Source: JBGOUV01 sp041477815 (GTDB lineage: Bacteria; Acidobacteriota; Terriglobia; Bryobacterales; JACQDG01). From it: 36,501 nucleotides of DNA. Under the pieces are notes generated by a model. The model had not been told where the DNA came from. It saw only the letters and a program-made list of their open reading frames with translations, and ran no database searches. The stretch lies in contig JBGOUV010000012.1 in assembly GCA_041477815.1 (NCBI GenBank), positions 1 through 36,501 on the forward strand, written 5' to 3'. The first letter of the stretch is position 1; each line of letters starts with the position of its first letter. Below are positions 23,577 to 31,975 of the stretch, one piece after another. The position numbers and the translations under genes were made by a program.

Positions 23577-24329
23577 ATGTTCGTGTCGTTGGCTTTGGCC
23601 CTGGCCCTTCTGCCGCAGCTTGTCGACAAAACCAACCAGCAGGCCCCGCCCCCGCCGCCGGCTGACTTGGCGCCGGACAGGCGCGCTGATATCTTCATGG
23701 CCCGCAAGATGTATCGCGAGGCCGTCGATTCCTACCAGCAAGCCCTAAAGAACAACCCCCGGAGCTTCATGCTCCACAACAAGCTCGGCATCGCCTACCA
23801 CCAGCAGCTACAGCTCGAGTTGGCCCAGCGCTGCTACGAGCGCGCCGTCAGGATCAACAAGAACTACTCCGAGGCCATCAACAACATTGGTACTATTCAT
23901 TACGCTCGGGGCCGCTACCGCTCCGCCGTCTCCCAGTATCGCAAGGCCCTCCGGCTCTCCCCGAACTCCGCCTCCATCCACAGCAACCTGGGCACGGCCT
24001 ACTTCGCCCGCAAGAACTTCAAAGAAGCCTCCGATCACTACCTGACTGCCGTCAAGCTCGACCCCGAGATATTCGAACATCGCTCCGGCGTCGGTAGCCT
24101 GCTGCAGGAGCGCTCCGTGCAGGACCGCGCCCGTTTCCACTACTACATGGCCAAAACCTACGCCTCCGCCGGCTACTTCGACCGCGCCCTGCTCTATCTG
24201 CGCAAGGCCCTGGAGGAAGGCTTCAAGGAGCGGGAAAAGATTGTCGACGAGGCGGAATTCACGGCCCTGCGGGACAATCCGGAGTTCCAAGAACTTCTCA
24301 CCGCCAATCTGCCGGTCTTACAAAGGTAG
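23577..24329 (+). CDS. Exported TPR-repeat protein
   Basis: A 250-residue protein with a hydrophobic start (MFVSLALALALLPQL), a proline-rich linker, and tetratricopeptide repeats from about 40 to 225: AVDSYQQALKNNPRS, AQRCYERAVRINKNYSEAINNIG, AVSQYRKALRLSPNSASIHSNLG, ASDHYLTAVKLDPEI and ALLYLRKALEEGF. GGGAGG five bases before the ATG fixes the start. The 20-base gap after the PBP gene suggests one transcript and a role as an envelope scaffold, possibly for the murein synthase; this is inference. Confidence 0.88.
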   Translation: MFVSLALALALLPQLVDKTNQQAPPPPPADLAPDRRADIFMARKMYREAVDSYQQALKNNPRSFMLHNKLGIAYHQQLQLELAQRCYERAVRINKNYSEAINNIGTIHYARGRYRSAVSQYRKALRLSPNSASIHSNLGTAYFARKNFKEASDHYLTAVKLDPEIFEHRSGVGSLLQERSVQDRARFHYYMAKTYASAGYFDRALLYLRKALEEGFKEREKIVDEAEFTALRDNPEFQELLTANLPVLQR

Positions 24330-24464
24330 GACGGGCCTCCGGCCGGTCCAAGAGTTTCCGGGAACGACTCCAGGCTTGTACTACAGTACTCCGACTCTTG
24401 CGTCATAGGCGGTTTTCCCTAAAAGCCCTAACCTGGAACAGTCAGTTCAAGGAGGGCGCTTCAA

Positions 24465-25835
24465 GTGGCATCCATAACTCCCCTGGTTTTCTCCCCGACA
24501 GTGCTGCTGGCCCTGTGGGGCAAGTTGCGTGGCGCCGACCGGACGCGCCCCACGCCGAACTTCGGCTGGAAGGACTCGGTGGTGGACATCGTGGTGCCGG
24601 CGAAGAACGAAGAGCAACTGATCGCCCTGTGCCTCGCCAGCCTCCGGGAGCAGGACTATCCGATCCGCCACATCACGGTGATCGACGACGGCTCGACCGA
24701 TCGCACGGCGGCGGTGGTCCGGCGGTTCGAGCAGCTCTCGGGGCATACCATCGAGCTGGTGGTGCGCCGGAAGTCCATCGGCAAAACCCCCAGCATCCGG
24801 GAGGTCTGCCGGCAGAGCGACGCCGATGCCATCGTGGTGGTCGACGCCGATACGGTGCTCAGCGACCGCAACTACGTTTCGCGCGTGATTGAGGAGCTGT
24901 TTCGCAACCCGGGTGTGGCCTCCGCTTGTGGCGAGGTCACGCCGCTGGGGCGCCGCCGCGGCCGCGCTCTGGTCATAATGGACCAGCACCTGCGCGCCCT
25001 GGCGTCCGAGTTCGACCTGGACATCACCAAGCGCCGCAGCGTCCTGCGGGCCCTGCTGGAGGGAATGACTTATATCTACCGCAGCGCTCTCTACTTGTTC
25101 CTGCAGCGCTTTCTCTACGACGGCCACGTCAAGCTGTTCGGCTCCCGGATGAACCCCATCGGCTGCGCGGTGGCCTACCGCACCGCCCGGCTGCGCGACT
25201 GCTTCGACTACGCCCAGCCCCGCATGGGGGACAATCTCTCCTTCTCGGAAGACATTTTCATCGGCCACTTTTTCGCCTGGAAAGGCTGGCGCAACGCCCA
25301 GGTCAGCGGCGTGCGCTGCGAATCGCTGGAGCCGGCGGTGACCCGCCTGCCCCGGCAACTCTACCTCTGGTCCAGCTCGTTCCTGCAGACCCAGTACTAC
25401 TTCCAGGACCTGCCCCTCTCGCTGTTCAAGCAGATCAAGCGGCTGTTCCAACCGGGTCGCAAGCCGGCCGCGGGAGAGCGCCGCGAAGTCCGCGAGCAAT
25501 ACCGCGCCCCCTGGGGAGAGGCCTACACGCACCGTTTCGGCCGTCCCCTGGGCCTGCTCGATACCTGCGCGCTCCTGGAAAAGGTCTGCTACCCCCTGAT
25601 ACTGCTCTACCTGGCCATCTTTTCCCCGGAGGCGGCCTTGATCACCATCGCCGCCGAGTCGCTCCTGGCTACCGCCAGCGTGTTCGCGGTCGCCCGGAAC
25701 GGTGACCGGGTCCGCTCCGCCGCCATGATGTTCGCCGCCACCCCCATCCGGGTCCTCAGCCTGGGCGTGGATCTCATCTCGGTCCTCAAGTATGGACTGG
25801 ACCTCGCCACCGGCAATCGGAACTGGAGAAAGTAA
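24465..25835 (+). CDS. GT2-type membrane glycosyltransferase (polysaccharide synthase-like)
   Basis: A 456-residue protein starting at GTG 24465 with GGAGG nine bases upstream. The GT-A domain shows VDIVVPAKNEEQLI (40-53), VIDDGSTDR (72-80), VVDADT (125-130, metal-binding DxD), and LSFSEDIFIGHFF with the acceptor-side ED. RQLYLWSSSFLQTQYYF occupies the place of the QxxRW motif of processive synthases but lacks the exact signature. Two or three hydrophobic helices near the C-terminus (about 365-445) anchor it. Followed after 5 bases by a TPR-barrel export protein, it probably makes an exopolysaccharide or cell-surface glycan. Confidence 0.87.
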   Translation: MASITPLVFSPTVLLALWGKLRGADRTRPTPNFGWKDSVVDIVVPAKNEEQLIALCLASLREQDYPIRHITVIDDGSTDRTAAVVRRFEQLSGHTIELVVRRKSIGKTPSIREVCRQSDADAIVVVDADTVLSDRNYVSRVIEELFRNPGVASACGEVTPLGRRRGRALVIMDQHLRALASEFDLDITKRRSVLRALLEGMTYIYRSALYLFLQRFLYDGHVKLFGSRMNPIGCAVAYRTARLRDCFDYAQPRMGDNLSFSEDIFIGHFFAWKGWRNAQVSGVRCESLEPAVTRLPRQLYLWSSSFLQTQYYFQDLPLSLFKQIKRLFQPGRKPAAGERREVREQYRAPWGEAYTHRFGRPLGLLDTCALLEKVCYPLILLYLAIFSPEAALITIAAESLLATASVFAVARNGDRVRSAAMMFAATPIRVLSLGVDLISVLKYGLDLATGNRNWRK

Positions 25836-25840
25836 CGAAC

Positions 25841-27373
25841 ATGAGACTCATTTTAGCTTTCGCCCTGCTCCTGGCCTCCCTCTCCGCCCAGCCGGCGCCC
25901 GATCCCCAGGCGTTGGACCGCCAAGCCGTCACTTACGCCCTGGCCGGCCGGCACGGCCTCGCCGCGCGGGCCCTGCTCGAGCTATACAAACTGACGCCCT
26001 CCGAAGACGTCCGGCTGCGCCTGGCGCGCAACCAGTCCTGGGCCGGGTGGACCAGCGCCGCCATGCAAACCTATTCCTTATATCTTAAGGCCCGCCCGGG
26101 GGACCGTGCGGCCACGGTGGAGCTGATCCGCCTGAAGTTGTGGCACGGTGACTACTCCGGCGCCGAGAAACTCTGCAACCAGTTGCTCGGCCACGATGCC
26201 GGCGACGCCCAAGTCCTGGCCCTCAAAGCCGAGGTCCTGCATTGGGCCGGCCACCGCACCCGCTCCGCGCGGGAAAGCGCCGACGCCGCCGCCCAAATAG
26301 ATCCCGAGCTGCCCGACGCCCGCGTGGCCCGCATCTACGCCCTGCGCGATCAGGGCGAACGCACCGCCGCCTCCCGCGAGTTCCAGGTCCTGGCGGAGCA
26401 GGTGGCGCGCCGCGGCGGCATCACCCCCGCAGCCACCTACGGCGACAGCTACCGCTTGCTCGAAACCGACTTTGCCCGCTCCGGCCACACCGAGCAACCC
26501 GCCTATTCCACCTACAACGATGCCGACGGCATCCACAACTCCTACGCCGGCTTCCAGGTGGTGGCTCCCGTGGCGGACCACAAGCTGCGCCTCGGTCTGG
26601 GCCAGTGGCGCACCTCCGCCCCGCTCGGCCGGCAATTTACCTCCGGCCGCGACCACTCGTTCGTCAGCGAGTTCACCGCCGGCAGCGTCTTCCAGGCCGC
26701 ACCTTCCGTTTGGGTGACGGCTCTGGGCGGCGCTTCGCGGCGGTCGTCTTCGAGCGCTGTGCGGCCCCTCTTCGATTTCCAGGTTTCCGCCGCTCCGCTC
26801 GATCGCTGGACCTTCGACTTCACCGCCGGCCGGGAATTCCTCAAGGTCACTCCCAAGGCCGTGGATCTCGACATCTCCAGCTACCGCCTCGGGGGAGGGG
26901 TGCAGTACGCTTTCGATTCCCGCACCTCGCTCTCCGGCCATGCCGGCCGCCAGTATTGGAGCGATAACAATCGCTCCCTAGCCGGCGACGCGACCTTCCG
27001 CCGTATTCTCCACTATTACAAGCCTTTCATGATCGACGCCGGCGTGCAAACACACTGGGAGCACTTCGACGTCGACACCGCGTTTAACTCCGGCTTCTTC
27101 ACGCCCGAGCGCTACCGCCGGCACGAAAGCTTCCTCGGGATGCACGGGGAACTCGGCCGCCGCCTGAAGTACGAAGTCCGCGGCGCTACCGGCGCGCAGC
27201 AACTGGCCCGCGGCGGCGACTACCGCTTGAGCTGGGAGATCGCCCCGTCGGTTTCGCTGCGCCTGGCCGGCCCCTTGGAGCTCTTCGCCGGCTATCAGCG
27301 CCGCAACTACAGCCTGATCTCGCGCAACGGCTGGTATCAAGGCTTCTTCATCACGCTCGGCATTCGACCCTAA
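25841..27373 (+). CDS. TPR plus outer-membrane beta-barrel protein (YaiO/PgaA-like)
   Basis: A 510-residue protein with a signal peptide (MRLILAFALLLASLSAQ). Residues ~25-190 are degenerate TPR repeats (AARALLELYKLTPSEDVRLRLARNQSWAGW, AEKLCNQLLGHDAGDAQVLALKAEVLHWAG). From ~200 alternating aromatic/hydrophobic strands dominate (HNSYAGFQVVAP, VSEFTAGSVFQAAP, YRLGGGVQYAF) and the last residues, YQGFFITLGIRP, fit an outer-membrane barrel end. A TPR domain joined to a barrel is the design of PgaA- and BcsC-type export porins and of YaiO. Lying directly after the GT2 synthase gene, it is the likely secretion channel for the product. Confidence 0.8.
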   Translation: MRLILAFALLLASLSAQPAPDPQALDRQAVTYALAGRHGLAARALLELYKLTPSEDVRLRLARNQSWAGWTSAAMQTYSLYLKARPGDRAATVELIRLKLWHGDYSGAEKLCNQLLGHDAGDAQVLALKAEVLHWAGHRTRSARESADAAAQIDPELPDARVARIYALRDQGERTAASREFQVLAEQVARRGGITPAATYGDSYRLLETDFARSGHTEQPAYSTYNDADGIHNSYAGFQVVAPVADHKLRLGLGQWRTSAPLGRQFTSGRDHSFVSEFTAGSVFQAAPSVWVTALGGASRRSSSSAVRPLFDFQVSAAPLDRWTFDFTAGREFLKVTPKAVDLDISSYRLGGGVQYAFDSRTSLSGHAGRQYWSDNNRSLAGDATFRRILHYYKPFMIDAGVQTHWEHFDVDTAFNSGFFTPERYRRHESFLGMHGELGRRLKYEVRGATGAQQLARGGDYRLSWEIAPSVSLRLAGPLELFAGYQRRNYSLISRNGWYQGFFITLGIRP

Positions 27374-27386
27374 GGACATCATTTCT

Positions 27387-28436
27387 ATGAAAATTCTCAT
27401 TACCGGCGGCGCCGGGTTCATCGGCTCTCATCTGGCCGAGCGCCTGATCGCCGACGGACGCCACGTCGACATCCTCGATAACCTCTCCACAGGATCGCTG
27501 CATAATCTCACCAGCGTCCTCCACCATGAGTGCCTGGAGTTCATCGCAGGCAGCGTCCTCGATCGTCCTCTGCTGGATCGTCTGGTCCACGGCGCCGATT
27601 TGGTTGTACACCTCGCCGCCGCCGTGGGCGTGCGCTATATCCTGGACGAGCCCCTCGAATCTCTCAAGACCAACGTCGGTGGCACGGAGGCCGTTCTCGA
27701 GGCCGCCGCACGGCACGGCCGCAAGATCCTGGTGGCTTCCACTTCCGAGGTCTACGGCAAAAACACCTCCGACTCGCTGTGTGAAGGCGCCGATTCCGTC
27801 CTCGGCCCGGCCTCGGTCAGCCGCTGGTCCTACGCCACCGCCAAGAAGCTGGATGAATTCCTGGCTCTGGCTTATGCTCAAACGTACGGCCTGCCCGTCA
27901 TCGTGACCCGCTTTTTCAACATCGTCGGCGCCCGCCAGCGGAGCCGCTACGGCATGGTCCTGCCTAACTTCATCCGGGCCGCCCTTGCCGGGGAGCCCAT
28001 CCGTGTGTTCGGCGACGGGCGTCAGACCCGCAACTTCACCTTCGTCGGCGACTGCGTGGAAGCCCTGGTTCGCCTGCTCGACTGCCGTGCCGCCGAAGAC
28101 CAGATCTTCAACATCGGCGGTCCTCAAGAGATCTCCATCCTCGAGCTGGCTGAGAGCGTCAAGCGCCTCACCCGCTCCATCAGCCCCATCGTGCACGTCC
28201 CCTACGATGAAGCCTACCCGGAAGGCTCCTTCGAGGACATGCGCCGCCGTGTCCCCTGCATCTGCAAGATTCAGAGAATCACCGGCTGGTCGCCCCAGGC
28301 CGCCCTGGACGACATGATCCAGGCCACCATCTCCCACTACCAGAGCCTGCTCCCGCAGAGCCCCGCCTGGCCCCCGGTACCAGCCGTCTGCGACTCGCAG
28401 GAGTTGATCGCGCACAGCCGGATGTGCCGTCCGTAA
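27387..28436 (+). CDS. NAD-dependent epimerase/dehydratase (UDP-sugar 4-epimerase type)
   Basis: A 349-residue extended short-chain dehydrogenase. The Rossmann motif GGAGFIG (7-13), DNLSTG (31-36), VVHLAAAVG (73-81), STSEVYG (118-124), the catalytic Y149-x3-K153 (SYATAKK) and FGDGRQTRNFTFVGDCVEAL are all present. Such enzymes interconvert or modify nucleotide sugars in the cytoplasm. It begins 13 bases after the TPR-barrel gene and closes a three-gene operon, supplying an activated sugar for the glycosyltransferase. The specific sugar cannot be told from sequence alone. Confidence 0.92.
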   Translation: MKILITGGAGFIGSHLAERLIADGRHVDILDNLSTGSLHNLTSVLHHECLEFIAGSVLDRPLLDRLVHGADLVVHLAAAVGVRYILDEPLESLKTNVGGTEAVLEAAARHGRKILVASTSEVYGKNTSDSLCEGADSVLGPASVSRWSYATAKKLDEFLALAYAQTYGLPVIVTRFFNIVGARQRSRYGMVLPNFIRAALAGEPIRVFGDGRQTRNFTFVGDCVEALVRLLDCRAAEDQIFNIGGPQEISILELAESVKRLTRSISPIVHVPYDEAYPEGSFEDMRRRVPCICKIQRITGWSPQAALDDMIQATISHYQSLLPQSPAWPPVPAVCDSQELIAHSRMCRP

Positions 28437-28486
28437 CTTCCCCTACGGTATATCACTTAGGCCCTAGGTACGGTAATCCCGGACAA

Positions 28487-28538
28487 ATTGAGACAGTCGC
28501 TCTATTGAGGTCTGGTCTCATTGAGGTTAGTGTTATAG
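28487..28538 (+). promoter_or_regulatory. Three ATTGAG direct repeats upstream of the CpaE-like gene
   Basis: ATTGAG occurs at 28487-28492, 28504-28509 and 28520-28525 (17- and 16-base steps), followed by TTATAG (28533-28538), a possible -10, 15 bases before the ATG. It may be a regulator site array or a weak promoter region. Confidence 0.35.
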
Positions 28539-28553
28539 AGTGAAGCGGACTCT

Positions 28554-29723
28554 ATGACTGGCAAGCGGCTCTTAATCATCTCCCCTGATACGGGCTTGAC
28601 CACGGCATTGCAGCAGAAACTGGCGGCAGCGAGTTGGCCGGATGTGGCGGTGGAACACAGCTACCCCTCGCCTGGACAAATGGGACGGCTGGTGCGCGAG
28701 AGACGGCCGTCGATCGTATTGATCGGCCTGAGCGATCCCGACTATGCCTTGCGGCTCATCGAGGATATGCACGCCACGTACCCCGGCATTCTGGTGGCGG
28801 CCACGCACTCGATCAACGTGCCGGACCTGATCCTAAACGCCATCCGGTCCGGGGCGGCGGAGTACCTGGGGCCGCCCTTCGAGGTGCAGTATCTGGAGCG
28901 CGTCTTCGAGGAGAAGCAGGACCTGCTGGGGCCGCTGAAACCGAAGGGGCGCATGATCTCGATCATCCCGGCGGCCGGGGGCTGCGGTGCCTCCACGGTG
29001 GCGGTGCATCTGGCGGCGGCCATGGCCCGGCTGACCGGCCAGAAGGTCTTGCTGCTCGACTGGGACCTGCATTGCGGATCCCTCGCTTTCCGGCTGCGGT
29101 TGCGGCCGGAGTTCAACCTGTCCGACGCCATGGAGCGCAGCGGGGCTCTGGACGAGTTCTGGGGCAAGCTGGTGTGCCCGTGGAAGGGAATCGATCTGCT
29201 GCCGCCGGCCCCTCCCGATCGGATGACCCCGGAAGACATGGGACGTATCCCGGCCGTGATCACCTCCGCCAAGCGCACCTACGAGTGGGTGGTAAGCGAC
29301 CTGCCGCCGGCGGTATACGGCGGGTATGAGCCGGTGTTAACCGAGTCCGAGGGCATTTTTCTGGTGTGCACGCCGGACATCGTCGCCCTGCACCTGGCGC
29401 GGCGGCGGTTCGAAGAAATCCGCCGGCTGGGGCTGGCTGTCGACGCCGTGAAACTGGTGTTGAACCGGGAGGCCGGGGTCACCTTCAAGCCCGAGGACAT
29501 CAAGAGCCTGGTAGGCATTCCAGCGGCGCGCACGCTCCCCAACGACTACCGCTCGGTCAACGGCGCCTGGATCGAGGGACGACTGGTCGGCGAGAGCTGC
29601 GATCTGGGACGGTTGCTCCACAAGTTCGCCAAAGATCTGGTGGGGAGCACGGAGCCGGCGGAGAAAGCGCTGGCAACAGGGTGGCGCCCGGTACCCCGGG
29701 TGCTGGAAGCGCCGACGGCCTAG
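28554..29723 (+). CDS. CpaE-like protein with degenerate P-loop
   Basis: A 389-residue protein. Residues 1-125 resemble a receiver-like domain (RLLIISPDTGLTTALQQKL, PSIVLIGLSDPDY), and residues 130-370 a MinD/ParA/CpaE-type domain: SIIPAAGGCGASTVAVHLA (136-154), VLLLDWDLHCGSLAFRL (165-181), WVVSDLPPAVYGGY and VKLVLNREA. CpaE proteins help place pili or secretion complexes at the pole. In the Walker A segment both the signature lysine and the second lysine are alanine, so ATP hydrolysis is doubtful. No pilus genes are in the window. Length and domain order are normal for CpaE. Confidence 0.82.
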   Translation: MTGKRLLIISPDTGLTTALQQKLAAASWPDVAVEHSYPSPGQMGRLVRERRPSIVLIGLSDPDYALRLIEDMHATYPGILVAATHSINVPDLILNAIRSGAAEYLGPPFEVQYLERVFEEKQDLLGPLKPKGRMISIIPAAGGCGASTVAVHLAAAMARLTGQKVLLLDWDLHCGSLAFRLRLRPEFNLSDAMERSGALDEFWGKLVCPWKGIDLLPPAPPDRMTPEDMGRIPAVITSAKRTYEWVVSDLPPAVYGGYEPVLTESEGIFLVCTPDIVALHLARRRFEEIRRLGLAVDAVKLVLNREAGVTFKPEDIKSLVGIPAARTLPNDYRSVNGAWIEGRLVGESCDLGRLLHKFAKDLVGSTEPAEKALATGWRPVPRVLEAPTA

Positions 29724-29726
29724 AAG

Positions 29727-29778
29727 CAGTGGCCAGTATCCAGTCACGGGCGCTCACACTGGACGCTGGACGCTGGTC
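29727..29778. repeat. Two heptanucleotide arrays in a convergent gap
   Basis: CAGTGGC, CAGTATC, CAGTCAC (29727-29747) and ACTGGAC, GCTGGAC, GCTGGTC (29758-29778) together nearly fill the gap between the CpaE-like gene and the PepSY gene. Confidence 0.75.
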
Positions 29779-30360
29779 TTACAGGGCCAGCGAGAACAGG
29801 ACAAAGGAGCCGGCCCCGCCCAGCAGGGCCAGCCAGCCCCAGCCACGGCTGGCGGGCAGTTGCCACCACATGTAGACGCCGGTGGCGATCCACAGCATCA
29901 TCGCCACGCAAACCACATCGACTGTCACGCCCCAGGCGTCGTTCAACACCGAATCCTGCTCAAAACCTCCGCGCGCGTGCAGACCGGTCAGGAACTGCGG
30001 CCAGTGAAACTCGCGGTCCTCGGCCAGCAGGCGCTTCTTGTCGAGGTCATAAGTAATACGGGTGGGACGTAGGAAATTCGGGCAGTAAACGTTGATCTGG
30101 CGGCTATTGGGGCGGCTGACGCCAAAGGCTCCGGACATGCCCAGGTCGGCCAGAATGCGGGCGCCCACCTCCCGCAGGTTGGCGCCGGCGGGAACGTCCA
30201 GGTCGTAGGAGCGATCGGCGCGCGCCGTCCACTGGGGCCGCCCGGTGAACCACTCGTTGTGGCTGAAGGGCAGGGAGCTGGCTCCGTACATCAGGAACCA
30301 GGGCAGCAGGAACATCCCCAGGTACAGGTGCAGACGCCGGACGAAGTGGGGGAAGGTCAT
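29779..30360 (-). CDS. PepSY-type membrane protein, second of twin pair
   Basis: A 193-residue protein with a membrane helix near the start (FVRRLHLYLGMFLLPWFLMYGAS), a periplasmic region that includes an ARILADLGMSGAF-type PepSY motif, FLTGLHARGGFE, and two C-terminal helices (VDVVCVAMMLWIATGVYMWW, LALLGGAGSFVLFSL). PepSY-associated membrane proteins are found in iron-uptake and reductase contexts; activity here is unknown. Start ATG 30360 overlaps the preceding paralogue's stop by four bases. The two proteins have equal length and the same plan, so they arose by duplication and may form a heterodimer. Confidence 0.78.
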   Translation of the reverse strand: MTFPHFVRRLHLYLGMFLLPWFLMYGASSLPFSHNEWFTGRPQWTARADRSYDLDVPAGANLREVGARILADLGMSGAFGVSRPNSRQINVYCPNFLRPTRITYDLDKKRLLAEDREFHWPQFLTGLHARGGFEQDSVLNDAWGVTVDVVCVAMMLWIATGVYMWWQLPASRGWGWLALLGGAGSFVLFSLAL

Positions 30361-30938
30361 ATCGTCGCCACGAAGAACGCGAACAAGGCCACGCCGAGGA
30401 GGGCGAAGACGGCGCCCCGCAGGCGCGTCACCCGCATCTCCCACCACATCCACAAGCCCGACAGAACCCAGAAGACCATGGCCACGATGACCAGGTCCAC
30501 CGTGACAGCCCAGGTCTTGTCGACGACATAGGGCTGCTGGTAGCCGCGGCGGCGGTGGAATCGTTCCAGGAACGCGGGCGTGCGAAAGGCCAGCCTCTCC
30601 ACGGTGAGCCTGCCGCCGGCTGGGGCGTAGACTACGCGGCGCGGCTCGACCAGGCTCTGGCGGTTGACGGTGAGGCGGCCATCGGGGGCAGGCCCCTGCA
30701 CTCCGAAGGCGCCCTCCAGGTGCTGGTCCCGCAGAATCTGCTCGCCCCTCTGGCGGGGTTTGGCGTCGGCGGGAAAGCTGGCCGCATAGGCCTGCTCGCG
30801 CTCCTTCTCGAACTGGGCCGGGGAGCGAAACAGGTGGCGGTGGTTCATCACCATAGTGCTCAGGGCGTACATCAGCATCCAGGGGCCCAGGAACAGGGCC
30901 AGGTACATATGGGTGCGACGAATGATTTTCGAGAACAT
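30357..30938 (-). CDS. PepSY-type membrane protein, first of twin pair
   Basis: A 193-residue protein: MFSKIIRRTHMYLALFLGPWMLMYALSTMVMNHRHLF at the N-terminus (one helix), a periplasmic PepSY-like part with RGEQILRDQHLEGAFGVQG, FLERFHRRRGYQQ, and C-terminal helices (VTVDLVIVAMVFWVLSGLWMWW; AVFALLGVALFAFFVA). The histidines in the first and last helices could ligate a metal or haem, which is only a possibility. The start ATG shares a base with the stop of the GH5-like gene (TGATG), and the second twin overlaps its own stop, so all are translated in a chain. Confidence 0.78.
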   Translation of the reverse strand: MFSKIIRRTHMYLALFLGPWMLMYALSTMVMNHRHLFRSPAQFEKEREQAYAASFPADAKPRQRGEQILRDQHLEGAFGVQGPAPDGRLTVNRQSLVEPRRVVYAPAGGRLTVERLAFRTPAFLERFHRRRGYQQPYVVDKTWAVTVDLVIVAMVFWVLSGLWMWWEMRVTRLRGAVFALLGVALFAFFVATI

Positions 30939-31975
30939 CACGGGGCTCCAGCGATTTCCTTCAGCTTGGCGAAAAAGGCCCGCTTGCGGTCGGTATCCAG
31001 GCCCCACTTCACCGGCGGGCTCTGGTACCCCTCCGGATCGAAGTATCCCCAGGAGCAATACTCCCGCAGTGCCGCAACCATGTTATTCAGCGGCTGGTCG
31101 AAGTTGAAATGATCGTCCTCGTTGAACAGGATCGGCATGGGACGGTACCCCGGAACCTGCCGCGTCTGCCGGACCATCTCGCTGATCCGGTTGGGATCTT
31201 TGACCCCGTTGCCATGCAGCAGCAGGAAGTCCGATGCGCGGACCACGTTCTCCCGAGGCACGCGGCCCCCGCCATAACTGGTCGAGACCAGCACCCGGCG
31301 CCCGTTGCGCGTGCGGTTCTTGGCGCGCTCGATCAGCTCGTGGATACGGTCCGGCTTGAGTATGGCGTGGTCGTATTTGGGGACGTCGGTCTCATTGGCA
31401 ATCTCGACCAGCACGTGCCGGTAGCCGCGCTCCAGTATCCAGTCCACCACGTTGTCGACGCCGCGCGAGACGGCGGCCTCGTCGCGCAGCCGCTCGTCCT
31501 GTCCGAAATAGTAGATGCCGACAATCACGACCATGCCCAGCTCGCGGGCGCGGTCCAGCACCCGCGCCAGGCGGGTCATAAAGGCAGGCCGCGGGTCGCC
31601 CGACGCGGCGAGTGCCGAGCTGATCCAGGGCTGCTCCTGGCAGTACCCATAGGGACAGCCGCCCTGCAGGTTGATGGTGAACGACAGCAGACCATGCCGC
31701 CGCCACTCGGGCATGGCGGCCAGAAACTCGCGCGTGTTGCGATCCGGGTCCCACTGCTTGGTGTCGGGGTAAACCCAGCGGGAGCGCGTCGCCGGGTTCA
31801 AGTCATCGAAGATCCCCTGCACCATCCGGGAGTTCAGGAGCAGCCCCTCGATGCGGTGGCCGTTCCAGACGCGTCCCTGGTAGGTAGGCTTGCCATCGAT
31901 AAAGAACTTCTCACCCTGGATCGAGACCTCCTGCGCGCCCAGCAGGACGGGAAGCAGCAGCCAGGCCATCCTCAC
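30938..31975 (-). CDS. Exported GH5-like glycoside hydrolase
   Basis: A 345-residue protein starting at GTG 31975 (overlapping the previous stop as GTGA) with a signal peptide (MAWLLLPVLLGAQ). The TIM-barrel pattern of clan A hydrolases is visible: REFLAAMPEWRRHGLLSFTINLQGG, ELGMVVIVGIYYFGQ, VLVEIANETDV with the likely acid/base E, and MPILFNEDDH with the likely nucleophile E. GH5-related enzymes cleave beta-linked polysaccharides; the lack of a carbohydrate-binding module and the odd partners leave substrate open. Operon position between a RidA-like protein and PepSY twins is unusual. Confidence 0.75.
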   Translation of the reverse strand: MRMAWLLLPVLLGAQEVSIQGEKFFIDGKPTYQGRVWNGHRIEGLLLNSRMVQGIFDDLNPATRSRWVYPDTKQWDPDRNTREFLAAMPEWRRHGLLSFTINLQGGCPYGYCQEQPWISSALAASGDPRPAFMTRLARVLDRARELGMVVIVGIYYFGQDERLRDEAAVSRGVDNVVDWILERGYRHVLVEIANETDVPKYDHAILKPDRIHELIERAKNRTRNGRRVLVSTSYGGGRVPRENVVRASDFLLLHGNGVKDPNRISEMVRQTRQVPGYRPMPILFNEDDHFNFDQPLNNMVAALREYCSWGYFDPEGYQSPPVKWGLDTDRKRAFFAKLKEIAGAP

